Shown here: one piece after another, positions 42,610 to 52,429 of the stretch
Layout of the letters: each line of letters starts with the position of its first letter
How positions within the stretch are numbered: the first letter of the stretch is position 1
Source: MPNP01 sp026709725
GTDB taxonomy: Bacteria > Pseudomonadota > Alphaproteobacteria > Rhodobacterales > Rhodobacteraceae
Direction: 5' to 3'
NCBI GenBank assembly: GCA_965200805.1
Contig: OZ241384.1
Coordinates: forward strand, 1,116,001-1,180,000
DNA: 64,000 bases
Position numbers and translations under genes: made by a program
The notes under the pieces: model-generated
Seen by the model: the letters and a program-made list of their open reading frames with translations, nothing else
Told to the model about the DNA's origin: nothing
Databases searched by the model: none

Positions 42610-43386
42610 ATGCACGATTTTCTTGAGCATGACTGGATGCCCGGACCCCTGCCCATTGCGCATCGGGGACATTCGACCCTTTATCCGGAAAATACCATGG
42701 AGGCTTTCGAGTCTGCCTACAACCTTGGCTACCGGTATCTGGAAACCGATGTTCATGTGACCCGCGATGGCAAACTTGTTGCCTTCCACGATGATGATCT
42801 TGATCGCATGACGGACGGAGCGGGACGGATCACTGAACAGGACTGGAATGACCTTCGCAGGCTCAAGGTTGCCGGCATGGCCCGAATTCCTCTCTTTACC
42901 GATCTTCTTGACCGCTGGCCCAATGCCCGGTTCATTGTTGATCCCAAGGAAGACAATGCAGTCGAACCACTGCATCGCGTCCTCGCTGAACAGAACATCT
43001 GGGACCGGGTCTGCGTTGGATCGTTCTCCGTCAAACGCATTCTCTGGCTTCGGGAACAGGCCGGCCCACGCCTCTGCACCTCCATGACCCGCAATGAAGT
43101 CATTCGCCTGCGTTTTGCCTCTCTCGGTCTGCCGACCGGTCACTTTGCCGCACAGTGTATCCAGGTCCCGCTTCGTCATCGTGGTATCCGGGTCCTCACC
43201 CCCGGGTTCATCAGGGCTGCAAGGCAGCGCAATCTGCCCATTCAGATCTGGACAATCAATGATCGGCCAACCATGGAATGGCTGATCGAGATCGGCATAG
43301 ACGCAATCATGACCGACGACGCGGCCCTCCTCAAATCCCTCCTCCAGAAAGGCGGTCTATGGCAAGACTCCGAATCCTCCCCATGA
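42610..43386 (+). CDS. ugpQ: glycerophosphodiester phosphodiesterase
   Basis: A 258-aa TIM-barrel enzyme hydrolysing glycerophosphodiesters to glycerol 3-phosphate and an alcohol. Conserved sites: AHRGHSTLYPENTMEAF with His18 and Arg19, LETDVHVTRDGKLVAFHD with the metal acidic residues and second His, and VDPKEDN. No signal peptide, so it is probably cytoplasmic. It converges with the AAA ATPase gene. Confidence 0.9.
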   Translation: MHDFLEHDWMPGPLPIAHRGHSTLYPENTMEAFESAYNLGYRYLETDVHVTRDGKLVAFHDDDLDRMTDGAGRITEQDWNDLRRLKVAGMARIPLFTDLLDRWPNARFIVDPKEDNAVEPLHRVLAEQNIWDRVCVGSFSVKRILWLREQAGPRLCTSMTRNEVIRLRFASLGLPTGHFAAQCIQVPLRHRGIRVLTPGFIRAARQRNLPIQIWTINDRPTMEWLIEIGIDAIMTDDAALLKSLLQKGGLWQDSESSP

Positions 43387-43448
43387 TCACTGCCCGGGTC
43401 CATCCCCTTCCTGCAGGCCTGACTCGCCAATTCAATGATTATGGGATG

Positions 43449-44624
43449 CTACTCTGTCGGCCTCCAGTTCCGCCGCAGATAATCGTCAAACATTGGGACG
43501 GTGAAATCAATATCGCCATATCGGGGGCTGTAAATCATTCCTTTTGCAATAATGTTTGCCCGTCGAGGCCCGAGTCGATTTGGGGTTTCGCCGAGCTGAT
43601 CGGCAACTTCCGATGAGCGGTAGGGGCCTTTACCAAGCTTTGACATCGCGATGGCATACTCCCGCTCTTTTGGTGTTAATCGATCAAGGCGAACTCGAAA
43701 AAATCCATTGTCCAATCTTCGTAATGCGTCATCCGTCGCGACTTGAACATCACCCGTATTGATGGGTGACCTTTCAGCAGTATTCCAGGACTGGAAACCC
43801 CACTCCTGAAGGAAGTACGGATAACCTTCTGTAATTTCGAGAATCTTGCTCAGTGCGCCGGCGGTTATTTCCTCTCCTTCGTCATTTATTGGCCCCCTGA
43901 TTGCCTTCATGGCGGCCCCTTTGTCCAGTGCGCCGACTTCTCGATAGGAAAAGAGCCTTTCGGCATAAGATTTGGCATCGCCGGATAGACCGGCCAGCTG
44001 AGGGAGGCCTGCGCCAAAAAAAATGACAGGGAGTTGCTTTTGGCTGATTTTGTGTATTGCAACGATAAGTGCCGCAAGTTCTTCTTTATCGAGATACTGA
44101 ACCTCATCAATCAGGAGACACCAGCCCTTGCCTGCTGCTTCGGCCGCAGTTCCGATTGCAATGAAAATGTCAGAGAGATCGTATTCCAGATTTCCGCTGT
44201 CGGCCACTCCAGGCTCAGGGTCAACGGAAACTGACAAGTCACCCATCTGAATCCCGAACACGCTTGCAAAACTTCTCAGGGCCTTGAGGGCAGCATGTGC
44301 TTTTGCCTTGGCAGACTCGATATGCGAAAGCTTCCGGAGAGCCTGTTGCATTTTCGGGTACAGAAGCTCCGCCAACGATTCTTTCTCCGGGGCCTCAATA
44401 GCTGAAGTCATATAGCCGCTCTCTTCGGCTGCATTTTCAACCGTGTTCAATAGGACTGTCTTGCCGGTTCCGCGTAGCCCAAGAAGCATTTGAGATCTTG
44501 CCTGCCGTCTGATCTTCGTTCTCTTTAGCGCGATGATGGCATCATTTACGATTTCGTCTCGACCAGCAAGTTCTGGTGGTTGTGAACCTGCTCCGGGTGC
44601 GAATGGGTTTCTTACAGGATCCAC
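43449..44624 (-). CDS. AAA family ATPase, function unknown
   Basis: A P-loop ATPase of about 391 aa. Walker A is LGLRGTGKTVLLN near residues 46-58 and Walker B is CLLIDEVQYLDKEEL, resembling archaeal-type ATPases of unknown role. The C-terminal ~100 residues (LTPKEREYAIAMSKLG, YRSSEVADQLGET) look like a winged helix. GTG 44624 is preferred because GGGAAG lies nearby and MDPVRNPFAPGAG is a typical start; TTG 44639 is possible. It stands alone between convergent ugpQ and a dispersed repeat. It may be part of a defence or mobile function, but nothing proves it. Confidence 0.75.
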   Translation of the reverse strand: MDPVRNPFAPGAGSQPPELAGRDEIVNDAIIALKRTKIRRQARSQMLLGLRGTGKTVLLNTVENAAEESGYMTSAIEAPEKESLAELLYPKMQQALRKLSHIESAKAKAHAALKALRSFASVFGIQMGDLSVSVDPEPGVADSGNLEYDLSDIFIAIGTAAEAAGKGWCLLIDEVQYLDKEELAALIVAIHKISQKQLPVIFFGAGLPQLAGLSGDAKSYAERLFSYREVGALDKGAAMKAIRGPINDEGEEITAGALSKILEITEGYPYFLQEWGFQSWNTAERSPINTGDVQVATDDALRRLDNGFFRVRLDRLTPKEREYAIAMSKLGKGPYRSSEVADQLGETPNRLGPRRANIIAKGMIYSPRYGDIDFTVPMFDDYLRRNWRPTE

Positions 44625-44839
44625 AGTTCTTCCCAGCAACTTCTAACCGGTTATATCTTTTCCAGTATAGAACTTAGTAGAATTTTATATAACCGCAAGC
44701 GACCCTTCTCACCCAACAGGGGGTAGGGGCACAGGATATCCCCTGACCGAGACATCTTTGCGCAGGGTGGAGATGCTTCTTCAATCCAATACCCATCCTG
44801 TCTCATGCTTCAGTGTATCTGAGCAGATCTGCCCGTCCT

Positions 44840-45080
44840 GGTTGGATTTGGGTGTGATCCCCGTATGGCTGACCCGGAAATCTGCAAGCTGCCTGATCAT
44901 GCACGGTCTGCCAAAATCGCACCGGGCCCCTGTCCCGAATGTTTTGCAGCAGTACCGGTCCGTGTCATGTCTTGGGCCCGTGACAGCCGGCTCCTGGCCC
45001 GATTCGGCCGAATCGGGCCAGGAGCCGGGGTGCATCGGGAGATGTCATGAAACGTCAGCCATGGGAGAATCACTCCCTTG
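44840..45080 (-). repeat. dispersed repeat, copy A (inverted relative to copy B)
   Basis: Reading the minus strand from 45080, the segment matches 61242-61520 read on the plus strand. Two well-conserved blocks (about 45080-45000 and 44890-44857) flank a more divergent middle. It contains a long palindrome. It fills most of the 44640-45154 gap between the AAA ATPase and ilvD genes, which has no convincing gene of its own. Confidence 0.82.
44987..45028. repeat. 42-nt perfect palindrome inside repeat copy A
   Basis: Each 21-nt arm begins CCGGCTCCTGGCCC and the centre is TTCGGCCGAA. The two arms are exact reverse complements with no loop. No T run follows on either side. Copy B keeps only the inner 26 nt (61302-61327). 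Such a perfect inverted repeat could fold as a cruciform or be a protein-binding site. Confidence 0.9.
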
Positions 45081-45154
45081 GATTTTAACCTGTCTGGCAG
45101 GCTCGGGTGAAATCGCATATTTGATGAGTCTTCAAGACTTGGGGAATTGAGACG

Positions 45155-46888
45155 ATGAGCACCACAACAAACAGGAAGTCCCACCTGCCAAGCCGCCATG
45201 TCAGCCAGGGCCATGCCAAGGCACCACACAGGTCCTATTACTATGCCATGGGTCTGAGCGAGAAAGAAATCGATCAGCCTTTTGTCGGTGTTGCGACATG
45301 CTGGAATGAAGCGGCGCCCTGCAACATTGCCCTTGACCGACAGGCCCAGTCTGTCAAACTCGGTGTTAAATCTGCACATGGCACACCACGGGAATTTACC
45401 ACAATTACTGTCACTGATGGTATTGCCATGGGTCATGAGGGCATGCGCTCATCGCTGGCATCGCGTGAGGCCATTGCCGACACCGTTGAGCTGACGATGC
45501 GGGGTCATTGTTATGATGCCTTGGTTGGGTTGGCCGGATGCGACAAATCACTGCCGGGCATGATGATGGCCATGGTGCGCCTCAATGTCCCATCGGTCTT
45601 TATCTACGGCGGTTCGATCCTCCCGGGTCGTCTTGATGGCCGGGACCTGACCGTGCAGGATGTCTTCGAAGCAGTTGGCAGGCATCAGGCAGGGACGATT
45701 TCGGATGCCGAACTGAAGCTGATCGAGCGGGCCGCCTGCCCCTCGGCAGGTGCTTGCGGCGGTCAGTTCACCGCCAACACCATGGCCTGTGTTTCCGAGG
45801 CGATTGGTCTGGCACTCCCGAATTCGTCTGGTGCCCCGGCACCCTATGAAAGCAGGGACCAGTTTTGTGAAGCATCGGGTGTGGCTGTGATGAATTTGCT
45901 TGAGAAAAATATCCGTGCAAGGGATATCGTTACGCGCAAGTCACTCGAAAATGCCGCTCGTGTCGTTGCATGCACCGGGGGCTCAACCAATGCCGGGTTG
46001 CATCTGCCCGCCATTGCTCACGAAGCCGGCATCGAATTCGATCTTCTGGATGTGTGTGCGATTTTCAAGGACACCCCATATTTTGTGAATCTTCGACCCG
46101 GCGGCGAGTATGTTGCAAAGGATCTTTACGAAGCCGGTGGTGTGCCGGTTGTCATGCGGGAATTGCGCAAGGTCGGGCTTGTTCATGAAGACTGTCTTGT
46201 CGTGACCGGTCGGACAATCGGAGAGGAGTTGGACAGCGTTGACCGGGAAGTCGATGGCAAGGTAATCTTTCCTGTTGAAAAACCCATTTCAAGGACTGGT
46301 GGGGTTGTGGGGCTTCAGGGCAATCTGGCTCCGGAAGGGGCTATCGTCAAGATTGCCGGGATGGGCAGGGAGCAGTTGCGGTTTACCGGTCCTGCCAATG
46401 TGTTCGAATGTGAGGAGGATGCGTTCGCTGCTGTGAAGGAGCGGCAGTATCGGGAGGGCGATGTGATTGTCATTCGGAATGAGGGACCGGCTGGTGGACC
46501 GGGAATGCGTGAAATGCTGGCAACAACAGCGGCCCTCTCCGGCCAGGGGATGGGCAGGAAAGTGGCTCTGATTACCGATGGTCGTTTTTCCGGTGCCACC
46601 CGGGGTTTCTGCATTGGACATATTGGACCCGAGGCTGCGCATGGCGGTCCGATTGCTCTCATCAAAACCGGTGACATGATCACCATTGATGCATTGGAAG
46701 GTGTGATCTCAGTCGATATCGATGATGCTGAAATGGAACGACGCAAGGCAGAATGGACAGGTGCACGCAAGACAATCTACAGTTCGGGATCACTGTGGAA
46801 ATATGCCCGGCTCGTTGGTCCCACACGTGAAGGTGCCGTTACTCACCCCGGTGGAGCGAAGGAATCCCACTGTTACATGGACCTCTGA
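45155..46888 (+). CDS. ilvD: dihydroxy-acid dehydratase
   Basis: A 577-aa Fe-S dehydratase of branched-chain amino acid synthesis (and pantothenate supply). Cluster cysteines lie in VGLAGCDKSLPGMMMA and CPSAGACGGQFTANTM, with ACTGGSTNAGLHLPAIAHEA and GRFSGATRGFCIGHI further on. ATG 45155 follows a GGGGA ribosome site. The first 25 residues are a little longer than usual. It is monocistronic here. Confidence 0.96.
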   Translation: MSTTTNRKSHLPSRHVSQGHAKAPHRSYYYAMGLSEKEIDQPFVGVATCWNEAAPCNIALDRQAQSVKLGVKSAHGTPREFTTITVTDGIAMGHEGMRSSLASREAIADTVELTMRGHCYDALVGLAGCDKSLPGMMMAMVRLNVPSVFIYGGSILPGRLDGRDLTVQDVFEAVGRHQAGTISDAELKLIERAACPSAGACGGQFTANTMACVSEAIGLALPNSSGAPAPYESRDQFCEASGVAVMNLLEKNIRARDIVTRKSLENAARVVACTGGSTNAGLHLPAIAHEAGIEFDLLDVCAIFKDTPYFVNLRPGGEYVAKDLYEAGGVPVVMRELRKVGLVHEDCLVVTGRTIGEELDSVDREVDGKVIFPVEKPISRTGGVVGLQGNLAPEGAIVKIAGMGREQLRFTGPANVFECEEDAFAAVKERQYREGDVIVIRNEGPAGGPGMREMLATTAALSGQGMGRKVALITDGRFSGATRGFCIGHIGPEAAHGGPIALIKTGDMITIDALEGVISVDIDDAEMERRKAEWTGARKTIYSSGSLWKYARLVGPTREGAVTHPGGAKESHCYMDL

Positions 46889-47082
46889 ACGGTATCATTG
46901 CCAACGAATGTCCGCCCCTGTGCTTGTCTGACTTCCAGTCCAGGGGCAACGCTTGGGGTCAGGCCGGAGCAAGGGCAGGAATGGTGTTTCAATGGCGAAC
47001 CTCTGGAACAGGATTGATCATGCCTTCCTTCTCCCATCAGCAAAACCTTGACCCGTGAGAGGTTATGATTATATGAGCAACC

Positions 47083-47466
47083 ATGGATGATATGCTGGAT
47101 GACAATAAAACCGCTCAGAATGTGGCTGTCCTGGAGGAACGTATGAATACAATACAGGCAAACCTCACGGCCTCACTTGAGCGCTTCCAGGCAGATCAGG
47201 CCCGGTTCCGTGAGGACATCGCGAACCGTGGAACCGACATGACGGCGACTCTGTCGAGGCTCCGCGAGGACATTGCCAGCCGGGAAACAGACACGACGGC
47301 GACTCTGTCGAGGCTCCGCGAGGACATTGCCAACCGGGAAACAGATATGACGGCGACTCTGTCAAAGCTCCGTGAGGACATTGCCAGCCGTGAAACGCGG
47401 CTTGTTTTCTACATGATTGCCATCGTTGGCATCAGTTTCACGATCTTTGGCTTTGTGACGGCCTGA
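47083..47466 (+). CDS. small coiled-coil membrane protein with tandem repeats
   Basis: A 127-aa protein. Residues 15-105 are predicted coiled coil; residues 52-105 are three 18-residue repeats (TATLSRLREDIASRET type). Residues 107-126 form one membrane helix (LVFYMIAIVGISFTIFGFV). It resembles DUF1640-type or similar bacterial coiled-coil anchors but I cannot name it. The ribosome site before ATG 47083 is weak. Repeat number may vary between strains, changing the length of the coil. Confidence 0.6.
   Translation: MDDMLDDNKTAQNVAVLEERMNTIQANLTASLERFQADQARFREDIANRGTDMTATLSRLREDIASRETDTTATLSRLREDIANRETDMTATLSKLREDIASRETRLVFYMIAIVGISFTIFGFVTA
47236..47397 (+). repeat. three tandem 54-nt repeats in the coiled-coil gene
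   Basis: Three near-identical 54-nt units, each encoding 18 residues ending in ASRET or ANRET. The unit length is a multiple of three, so copy-number change keeps frame. An 18-residue unit is compatible with a regular coiled-coil extension. Confidence 0.85.
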
Positions 47467-47996
47467 TCGGGTTTGTGCGTTTCCTTCGGCTTCGAGTATC
47501 GGTGGTGATGTTGGTTCCGCTGTCGGCTATCGGGTGTCTCTGATTGACAAGAATGAATGTATGGCCTGAATATCGATGCACGGCTTGATATCGGCATGTG
47601 TCCATCCGGTGCCAAGGTTTCCCCTCAATACTCACTGTGAATTGACCGAGACGGATTTCACGGCAAGTGGAATGACAAACTGATCAGTCGGTCGTATTGA
47701 TCATCACTTCCGGTCCGTGATGCAGCGCCGGGTGATCATCCTTTGTACGGACTTCACCCTTGCTCTGCTCTGGCTTTCAACCTCCGCGCACAGGCTTCGA
47801 TTCTCGGCATACAGCCAACCAATCTCGCCAACTCAACAGGATTCCCATCGGATGCAACCAGAACCGATAATGGTGCCCATGAAAGCAGTTACGGTTACAA
47901 TCAGGAGTCAGAAACATCGTTCAAAATGGATTTGGAACCATGTCAGCAGCTCAGTATAAGTGATGTCTTGGCCAGTGAGGAAAAGGTCTGCCAGGC
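47467..47996. other. gene-free stretch before the DUF2141 pseudogene
   Basis: About 530 nt. Small open frames on both strands have no recognisable product. No tRNA, hairpin terminator or repeat was found. With the two broken genes that follow, this looks like a region under little selection. Confidence 0.4.
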
Positions 47997-48572
47997 ATGA
48001 CCTCGATTGATCGCAGCGTGGATTGCCCTGAATGGTGTGCTGGACATGTCAAGTCCAAATCTCCCCCAGAAAACGCCCTGATAGAGGGCACCGCAGCAAG
48101 TTTGGAGCCAATAACCGGTCGATGGTTTCGGCGGCTGAGCGTGTGTGCGATGCTGCTGCTGGCCACCTGTCTGAACATGGCTCCTGCCGCCGGAGCCAAC
48201 CTTACTGTGGAAGTTGAAGGTCTGAAGACTCAAGGGGGTACTGTGCGGGTCGGCCTTTTCAGCAGCGCAACTGCGGATAAGTGACCCTATGCTGAAGGGG
48301 TCATCGCCACCCTGGTTCATCCGGCCAATGCTGCCACGGTTACCTTGGTATTTGAAGATCTGGCCCCCGGTGAATACGCAGTGGCTGCCCTGCATGATGC
48401 CGATGACAATGGCGATATGACCAACAACTTCCTTGGTTTGCCGCGTGAAGGCTACGGTTTTTCCAGTGGTGCCACCGGGTTTCTTGGCCCGCCGTCATTC
48501 AATGCGGCACGAATTCTGATCGCGCCCGATGACCGGGGGGTCACAACCACCATTTCTCTCCACTACCCCTGA
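47997..48572 (+). pseudogene. DUF2141 family exported protein with a premature stop
   Basis: The frame carries a hydrophobic signal-like segment (LSVCAMLLLATCLNMAPAAGA), then NLTVEVEGLKTQGGTVRVGLF, then meets TGA at 48282-48284. Without that stop it continues in the same frame: PYAEGVIATLVHP, VFEDLAPGEYAVAALHDADDNG, NNFLGLPREGYGFS and GPPSFNAARI to a stop at 48572, matching DUF2141 throughout. A Trp codon TGG changed to TGA explains the break. The true start is unclear. Sequencing error or readthrough are alternatives. Confidence 0.8.
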
Positions 48573-48788
48573 ACCAGTCACGCTGCGTATGCCCACAACG
48601 GCACTGATCCACAAGGACCGGTGCTCCCCACCAGCAGATTCAATTTTAATTGATTGTCCAGGACGGAGAGAGAGGACCGGGATCGAATGGCTGGGGTCAG
48701 CAATCTTATTGAAACACAAAAAAACATGATTAATCAGACTATTGGAAGAATATTTGTGATAGTATCAATATGATGATACTAGTTCCAA

Positions 48789-50251
48789 ATGCTTGAGATC
48801 GTGCCCGCCGACATCCGGAAGAGCCTGCGACAGGACAACCCCTGGTGGGCTGCAGGAAATTACCATGTATCGGGTATAGACTGGAAGAGAACGCATTTCT
48901 CCCCGTTTGCTGAGTTGACACTTAACTGGAATATCAAACGCTCTGTAATCGTAATGGGGCTTCGTCGCGTTGGTAAGACGGTTATGCTTTACCAGCTCAT
49001 CGAGTGGATGATTCAGAACGGTTTCAACAGTGAACGCATCCTGTATTTGTCAGTCGATACACCGCTTTACAGCGGTATGCCGTTGCAACGATGCTGGAGC
49101 TTTTGAGAAGGAAACGGGTCACAGTCCCAATGCACGCAGAGTCGTGATCTTTGACGAGGTTCAGTACCTTAAGGACTGGGAAGTTCACCTCAAGGTTCTG
49201 ACGGACAAATATCCGAACACACGTTTTGTCGCTTCCGGGTCCGCCGCCGCCCTTAAGCTGAAGAGTCACGAATCCGGTGCTGGAAGATTCACAGAGTTCC
49301 TGTTGCCACCCCTGACATTCGCTGAATTCCTGTCATTGAGAAAACGTGAAGATGAGCTGATTCGCTCCCATGAAACATGGTGTCCGGTTCAATTCTCCAC
49401 CCCGGACATCCAGGGCCTCAATGAAGAATTTATCAACTACTTGAACTACGGAGGTTATCCGGAAGCCGTCCAAAATATCGAAATCCAATCCAATGTGCAG
49501 AGATTCCTTGGCAGGGACATCGTTGACAAGGTCCTGCTGCGTGATTTGCCAAATCTGTACGGAATTCAGGATGTCCAGGAACTGAATCGCCTTTTTACCA
49601 GACTTACCTACCACACCGGTCACGAGATCAGCCTTGAGGGGTTGGCACAAAATTCAGGGCTCGCCAAGAATACAATCATGAAATATCTGGAATATCTGGA
49701 GGCTGCCTTCCTCATTGTCCGTGTCAAACGTGTTGATGAAACCGGCAAGGTATTCCGCCGCATGCGTAACTTCAAGGTGTATCTGACCAACCCGACAATG
49801 CGGACAGCACTTTTTGCACCGATTGGAGATGGTGATGAGGCAATGGGGGCGCTGGCTGAGACCGCTGTATTCTCCCAATGGCTCGGTTCCGATCTGGCCA
49901 GCACCATCCATTATGCCCGATGGAAGCAAGGACGCTTGCAACATGAGGTTGATTTGTGCAGGTTGACCCTCTGCGCCAGCAACCTCAACGGGCTTATGAA
50001 ATCAAGTGGTCGGATCGTTATGCCGCCACCAAGTCAGAAGCCCTTCGAGGCCTATTGAGTTTGCCGGACACAACAAAACCCAGCAGCTGTCGCTGGGTGT
50101 GACAAGCAAAACACGAAGCGATGAAACCTTGATTGATGGATTGAGAATCTGGCAGCGGCCCTGCGCAGTGTTCTGTTACCATGTGGGCAAGGCCCCTGCT
50201 GCAGGAGAAGCCAATTCGATCAGGGAGCGTTCAGCCTTCGAGACCGCATGA
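48789..50251 (+). pseudogene. ATPase of the AAA/DUF4143 family, several frameshifts
   Basis: The first frame (48789-49106) has MLEIVPADIRKSL and Walker A GLRRVGKTVML, then goes out of frame near 49080. The core resumes from about 49110 (FEKETGHSPNARRVVIFDEVQYLKDWEV with Walker B, then the DUF4143 region to about 49955). Another shift near 49960 moves the reading to VQVDPLRQQP with AYEIKWSDRYA, and a third near 50055 to FAGHNKTQQLSLGVTSKT. Two one-base losses near 49080-49100 and later shifts are needed to restore one protein. Members of this family are often linked to toxin-antitoxin or stress functions of unclear mechanism. Confidence 0.8.
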
Positions 50252-50568
50252 TGTCATCCGCAAGGGCCTGATCGTATCCTGTACCCGCGGGTTGAGGGAT
50301 TGTCATGTCAGCGTTTTCCAAAGGACGCTTGTCGTGGATGATCAGGGCTCAAAAATTCACAGGAACACGACGATGTGAACCGGTCAGAACACTCCTGCCC
50401 GCTGTCGTCCTGCTCCCGGTGAAAACTCTGGGGATAGGGTGACGCAGGGGGTCGTTGTTCCGGCCAGTTGCGATGCAGTTCTCAGGCGGTCTGGCAGATG
50501 CACGATATTGAGGTCGGGATTATCAGCGTGCTCACGAGGTCGGCAAACCGTGAAATGGGGCAGCGTGT
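50252..50568. other. short gene-free stretch
   Basis: About 315 nt between the broken ATPase gene and the end of the proline iminopeptidase gene. I see no gene, hairpin or repeat in it. Confidence 0.4.
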
Positions 50569-51528
50569 TCAGAAATTGTTGAGAACAGAAATGAGCTTTT
50601 GGGTTGTGGCGGGCTCGGTCATGGCATGGCCGGCTTTGGTGATGTGCAACTCACTTGTCGGCCAGTTTCGATGCAGTTTGTGAGCTGTGTGGGGCGGACA
50701 GAGGAGGTCGAAGCGACCCTGCACAATTATGCCGGGCGTGTTCGCAATCTTTGACATGTTGTTGAGAATTGCCGTGTGCTCATCAAGGAATCCGGTGTTG
50801 ACAAAATAGTGCGTCTCAAGGCGGGCAAAGGTACGGGCGTAGGATGCGGGGACCTCCTTGATGAGACTGGTGTTCTCATTTGAGGAAAGCTGGCTCTCCC
50901 AGGTGAGCCATGCCTTGCCATAGGTGTGCTCCATCTCAGCGTCATTACAGAACATGCGTCTGTGATAGGCCTTGATCAGATCGGTCTGCTCGGAAGGCGG
51001 GATGATTGACCGAAATGCTTCCCAGGCATCTGGCCAGAACCGTGCTGCCCCACCACCGTAGAACCAGTCGAGCTCAGCCTGTGTCATGAGAAAAATCCCT
51101 CGCAGGATGAGTGCGTGAACATGGGATGGGCTTTGCTGGGCATAAAGCAGGCCGAGAGTCGTTCCCCATGAACCGCCGAAAACCACCCATCGTTCAATGC
51201 CAAGATGTTCGCGGATGGTGCCGATATCGCTGATCAGGTCCCAGGTTGTGTTGGCATCAACAGATCCTTTTGGGTGCGAGCGTCCGCATCCGCGCTGGTC
51301 GAAGAGTACGGCACGATATTTGTCGGGATCGAAAAGACGGCGCATATGAGATGAGCAGCCGCCACCGGGGCCGCCGTGCAGAACAACAATCGGCAATCCG
51401 TCCGGGTTGCCGCACTCCTCAATGTAGATTGAATGACCCTTGTCGACATCCAGCATGTGCTGGCGATAGGGTTCAAGGGGCGGATAAAGTGCGTCCGGCC
51501 GGTTTAATTCTGTCAGGTTTCGACTCAT
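50569..51528 (-). CDS. pip: proline iminopeptidase
   Basis: A 319-aa alpha/beta hydrolase removing N-terminal proline from peptides. The oxyanion motif HGGPGGG is near residues 51-57, the nucleophile elbow GGSWGTTL near 119-126, the Asp in GRFDLLCPP near 274 and the His in AGHAMTEP near 302. It is divergent from ubiG with a 59-nt gap. No signal peptide, so cytoplasmic. Confidence 0.95.
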   Translation of the reverse strand: MSRNLTELNRPDALYPPLEPYRQHMLDVDKGHSIYIEECGNPDGLPIVVLHGGPGGGCSSHMRRLFDPDKYRAVLFDQRGCGRSHPKGSVDANTTWDLISDIGTIREHLGIERWVVFGGSWGTTLGLLYAQQSPSHVHALILRGIFLMTQAELDWFYGGGAARFWPDAWEAFRSIIPPSEQTDLIKAYHRRMFCNDAEMEHTYGKAWLTWESQLSSNENTSLIKEVPASYARTFARLETHYFVNTGFLDEHTAILNNMSKIANTPGIIVQGRFDLLCPPHTAHKLHRNWPTSELHITKAGHAMTEPATTQKLISVLNNF

Positions 51529-51587
51529 TCGACTAGAATACTCCTTTTGTCGGTTGGAATGAAGTCACCGGTTGAAGAAGAGATGGT

Positions 51588-52343
51588 ATGAAGAAAATCC
51601 ATATTGGGACAGTTGATGACAGGGAAGTTGCCAAGTTTGAGGCAATGGCTGAGGAGTGGTGGAACCCCGTCGGCAAGTTCCGTCCCCTGCACAGGATGAA
51701 TCCGGTTCGCCTTGATTACATACTGAAACAAATCGAATTCGAGTTTGGTATTGACAGAGAAAGCGGGACGCCGTTGACCGGTCTTGATATCCTTGACATG
51801 GGATGTGGCGGCGGGCTGTTGTCTGAACCTCTGGCACGGCTTGGCGGCAATGTCCTGGGAACAGATGTATCAGGAATCAACGTCCGGATCGCCGAAACCC
51901 ATGCAAAGGCGTCACAGCTTGCAATTACCTATCGGGAAGTGAGTGCCGAGCAGCTTGCGGAAGAGAGGCACAGTTTTGCCATTGTGCTCTGCATGGAAGT
52001 CATTGAGCATGTCGTGGACCCTGAGGCGTTTATGATGTGTTGTGCAAGACTGGTTCGTCCCGGCGGTTTGCTGATTTGCTCAACCATCAATCGCAACGCC
52101 AAAAGCTACATAATGGCTATTGTGGGTGCAGAATATGTTCTGCGTTGGTTGCCGGTCGGGACACATGACTGGAGACGGTTTATCAAACCCCATGAGTTGC
52201 AGGAAATTGCCGAAAATGCCGCTCTGGACTTCGTTGATAAAAAAGGATTTGTATACAACCCCCTGCGTGATGAATGGATCATCTCTGCGACCGATCTTGA
52301 TGTCAATTATGTCACGACCTGTCGTCAACCGCAGAGCGGCTGA
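51588..52343 (+). CDS. ubiG: ubiquinone biosynthesis O-methyltransferase UbiG
   Basis: A 251-aa SAM enzyme doing both O-methylations of ubiquinone synthesis. It has EWWNPVGKFRPLHRMNPVRLDYI near the N-terminus, motif I ILDMGCGGGLLSEPLARLG near residues 63-81, and the membrane-interaction/loop region YIMAIVGAEYVLRWLPVGTHDW typical of UbiG. ATG 51588 follows an AGAGATGGT segment. The next gene, another methyltransferase, is on the same strand after 86 nt. Confidence 0.95.
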   Translation: MKKIHIGTVDDREVAKFEAMAEEWWNPVGKFRPLHRMNPVRLDYILKQIEFEFGIDRESGTPLTGLDILDMGCGGGLLSEPLARLGGNVLGTDVSGINVRIAETHAKASQLAITYREVSAEQLAEERHSFAIVLCMEVIEHVVDPEAFMMCCARLVRPGGLLICSTINRNAKSYIMAIVGAEYVLRWLPVGTHDWRRFIKPHELQEIAENAALDFVDKKGFVYNPLRDEWIISATDLDVNYVTTCRQPQSG

Positions 52344-52429
52344 GCATCGTCGTTCCTGGCCGGACAGGGATTGACATGTGAGACGGTGGCAGATTCTGCT
52401 GTGGGTAATTTTCCGAAGGGTGGCATTCC

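Noticed and set aside
44987..45028. Bidirectional terminator at the long palindrome
   Set aside because: The arms are GC-rich but there is no T run on either side and the perfect symmetry has no loop.
47236..47397. CRISPR-like array
   Set aside because: The repeats are contiguous with no spacers and encode a coiled coil in frame.
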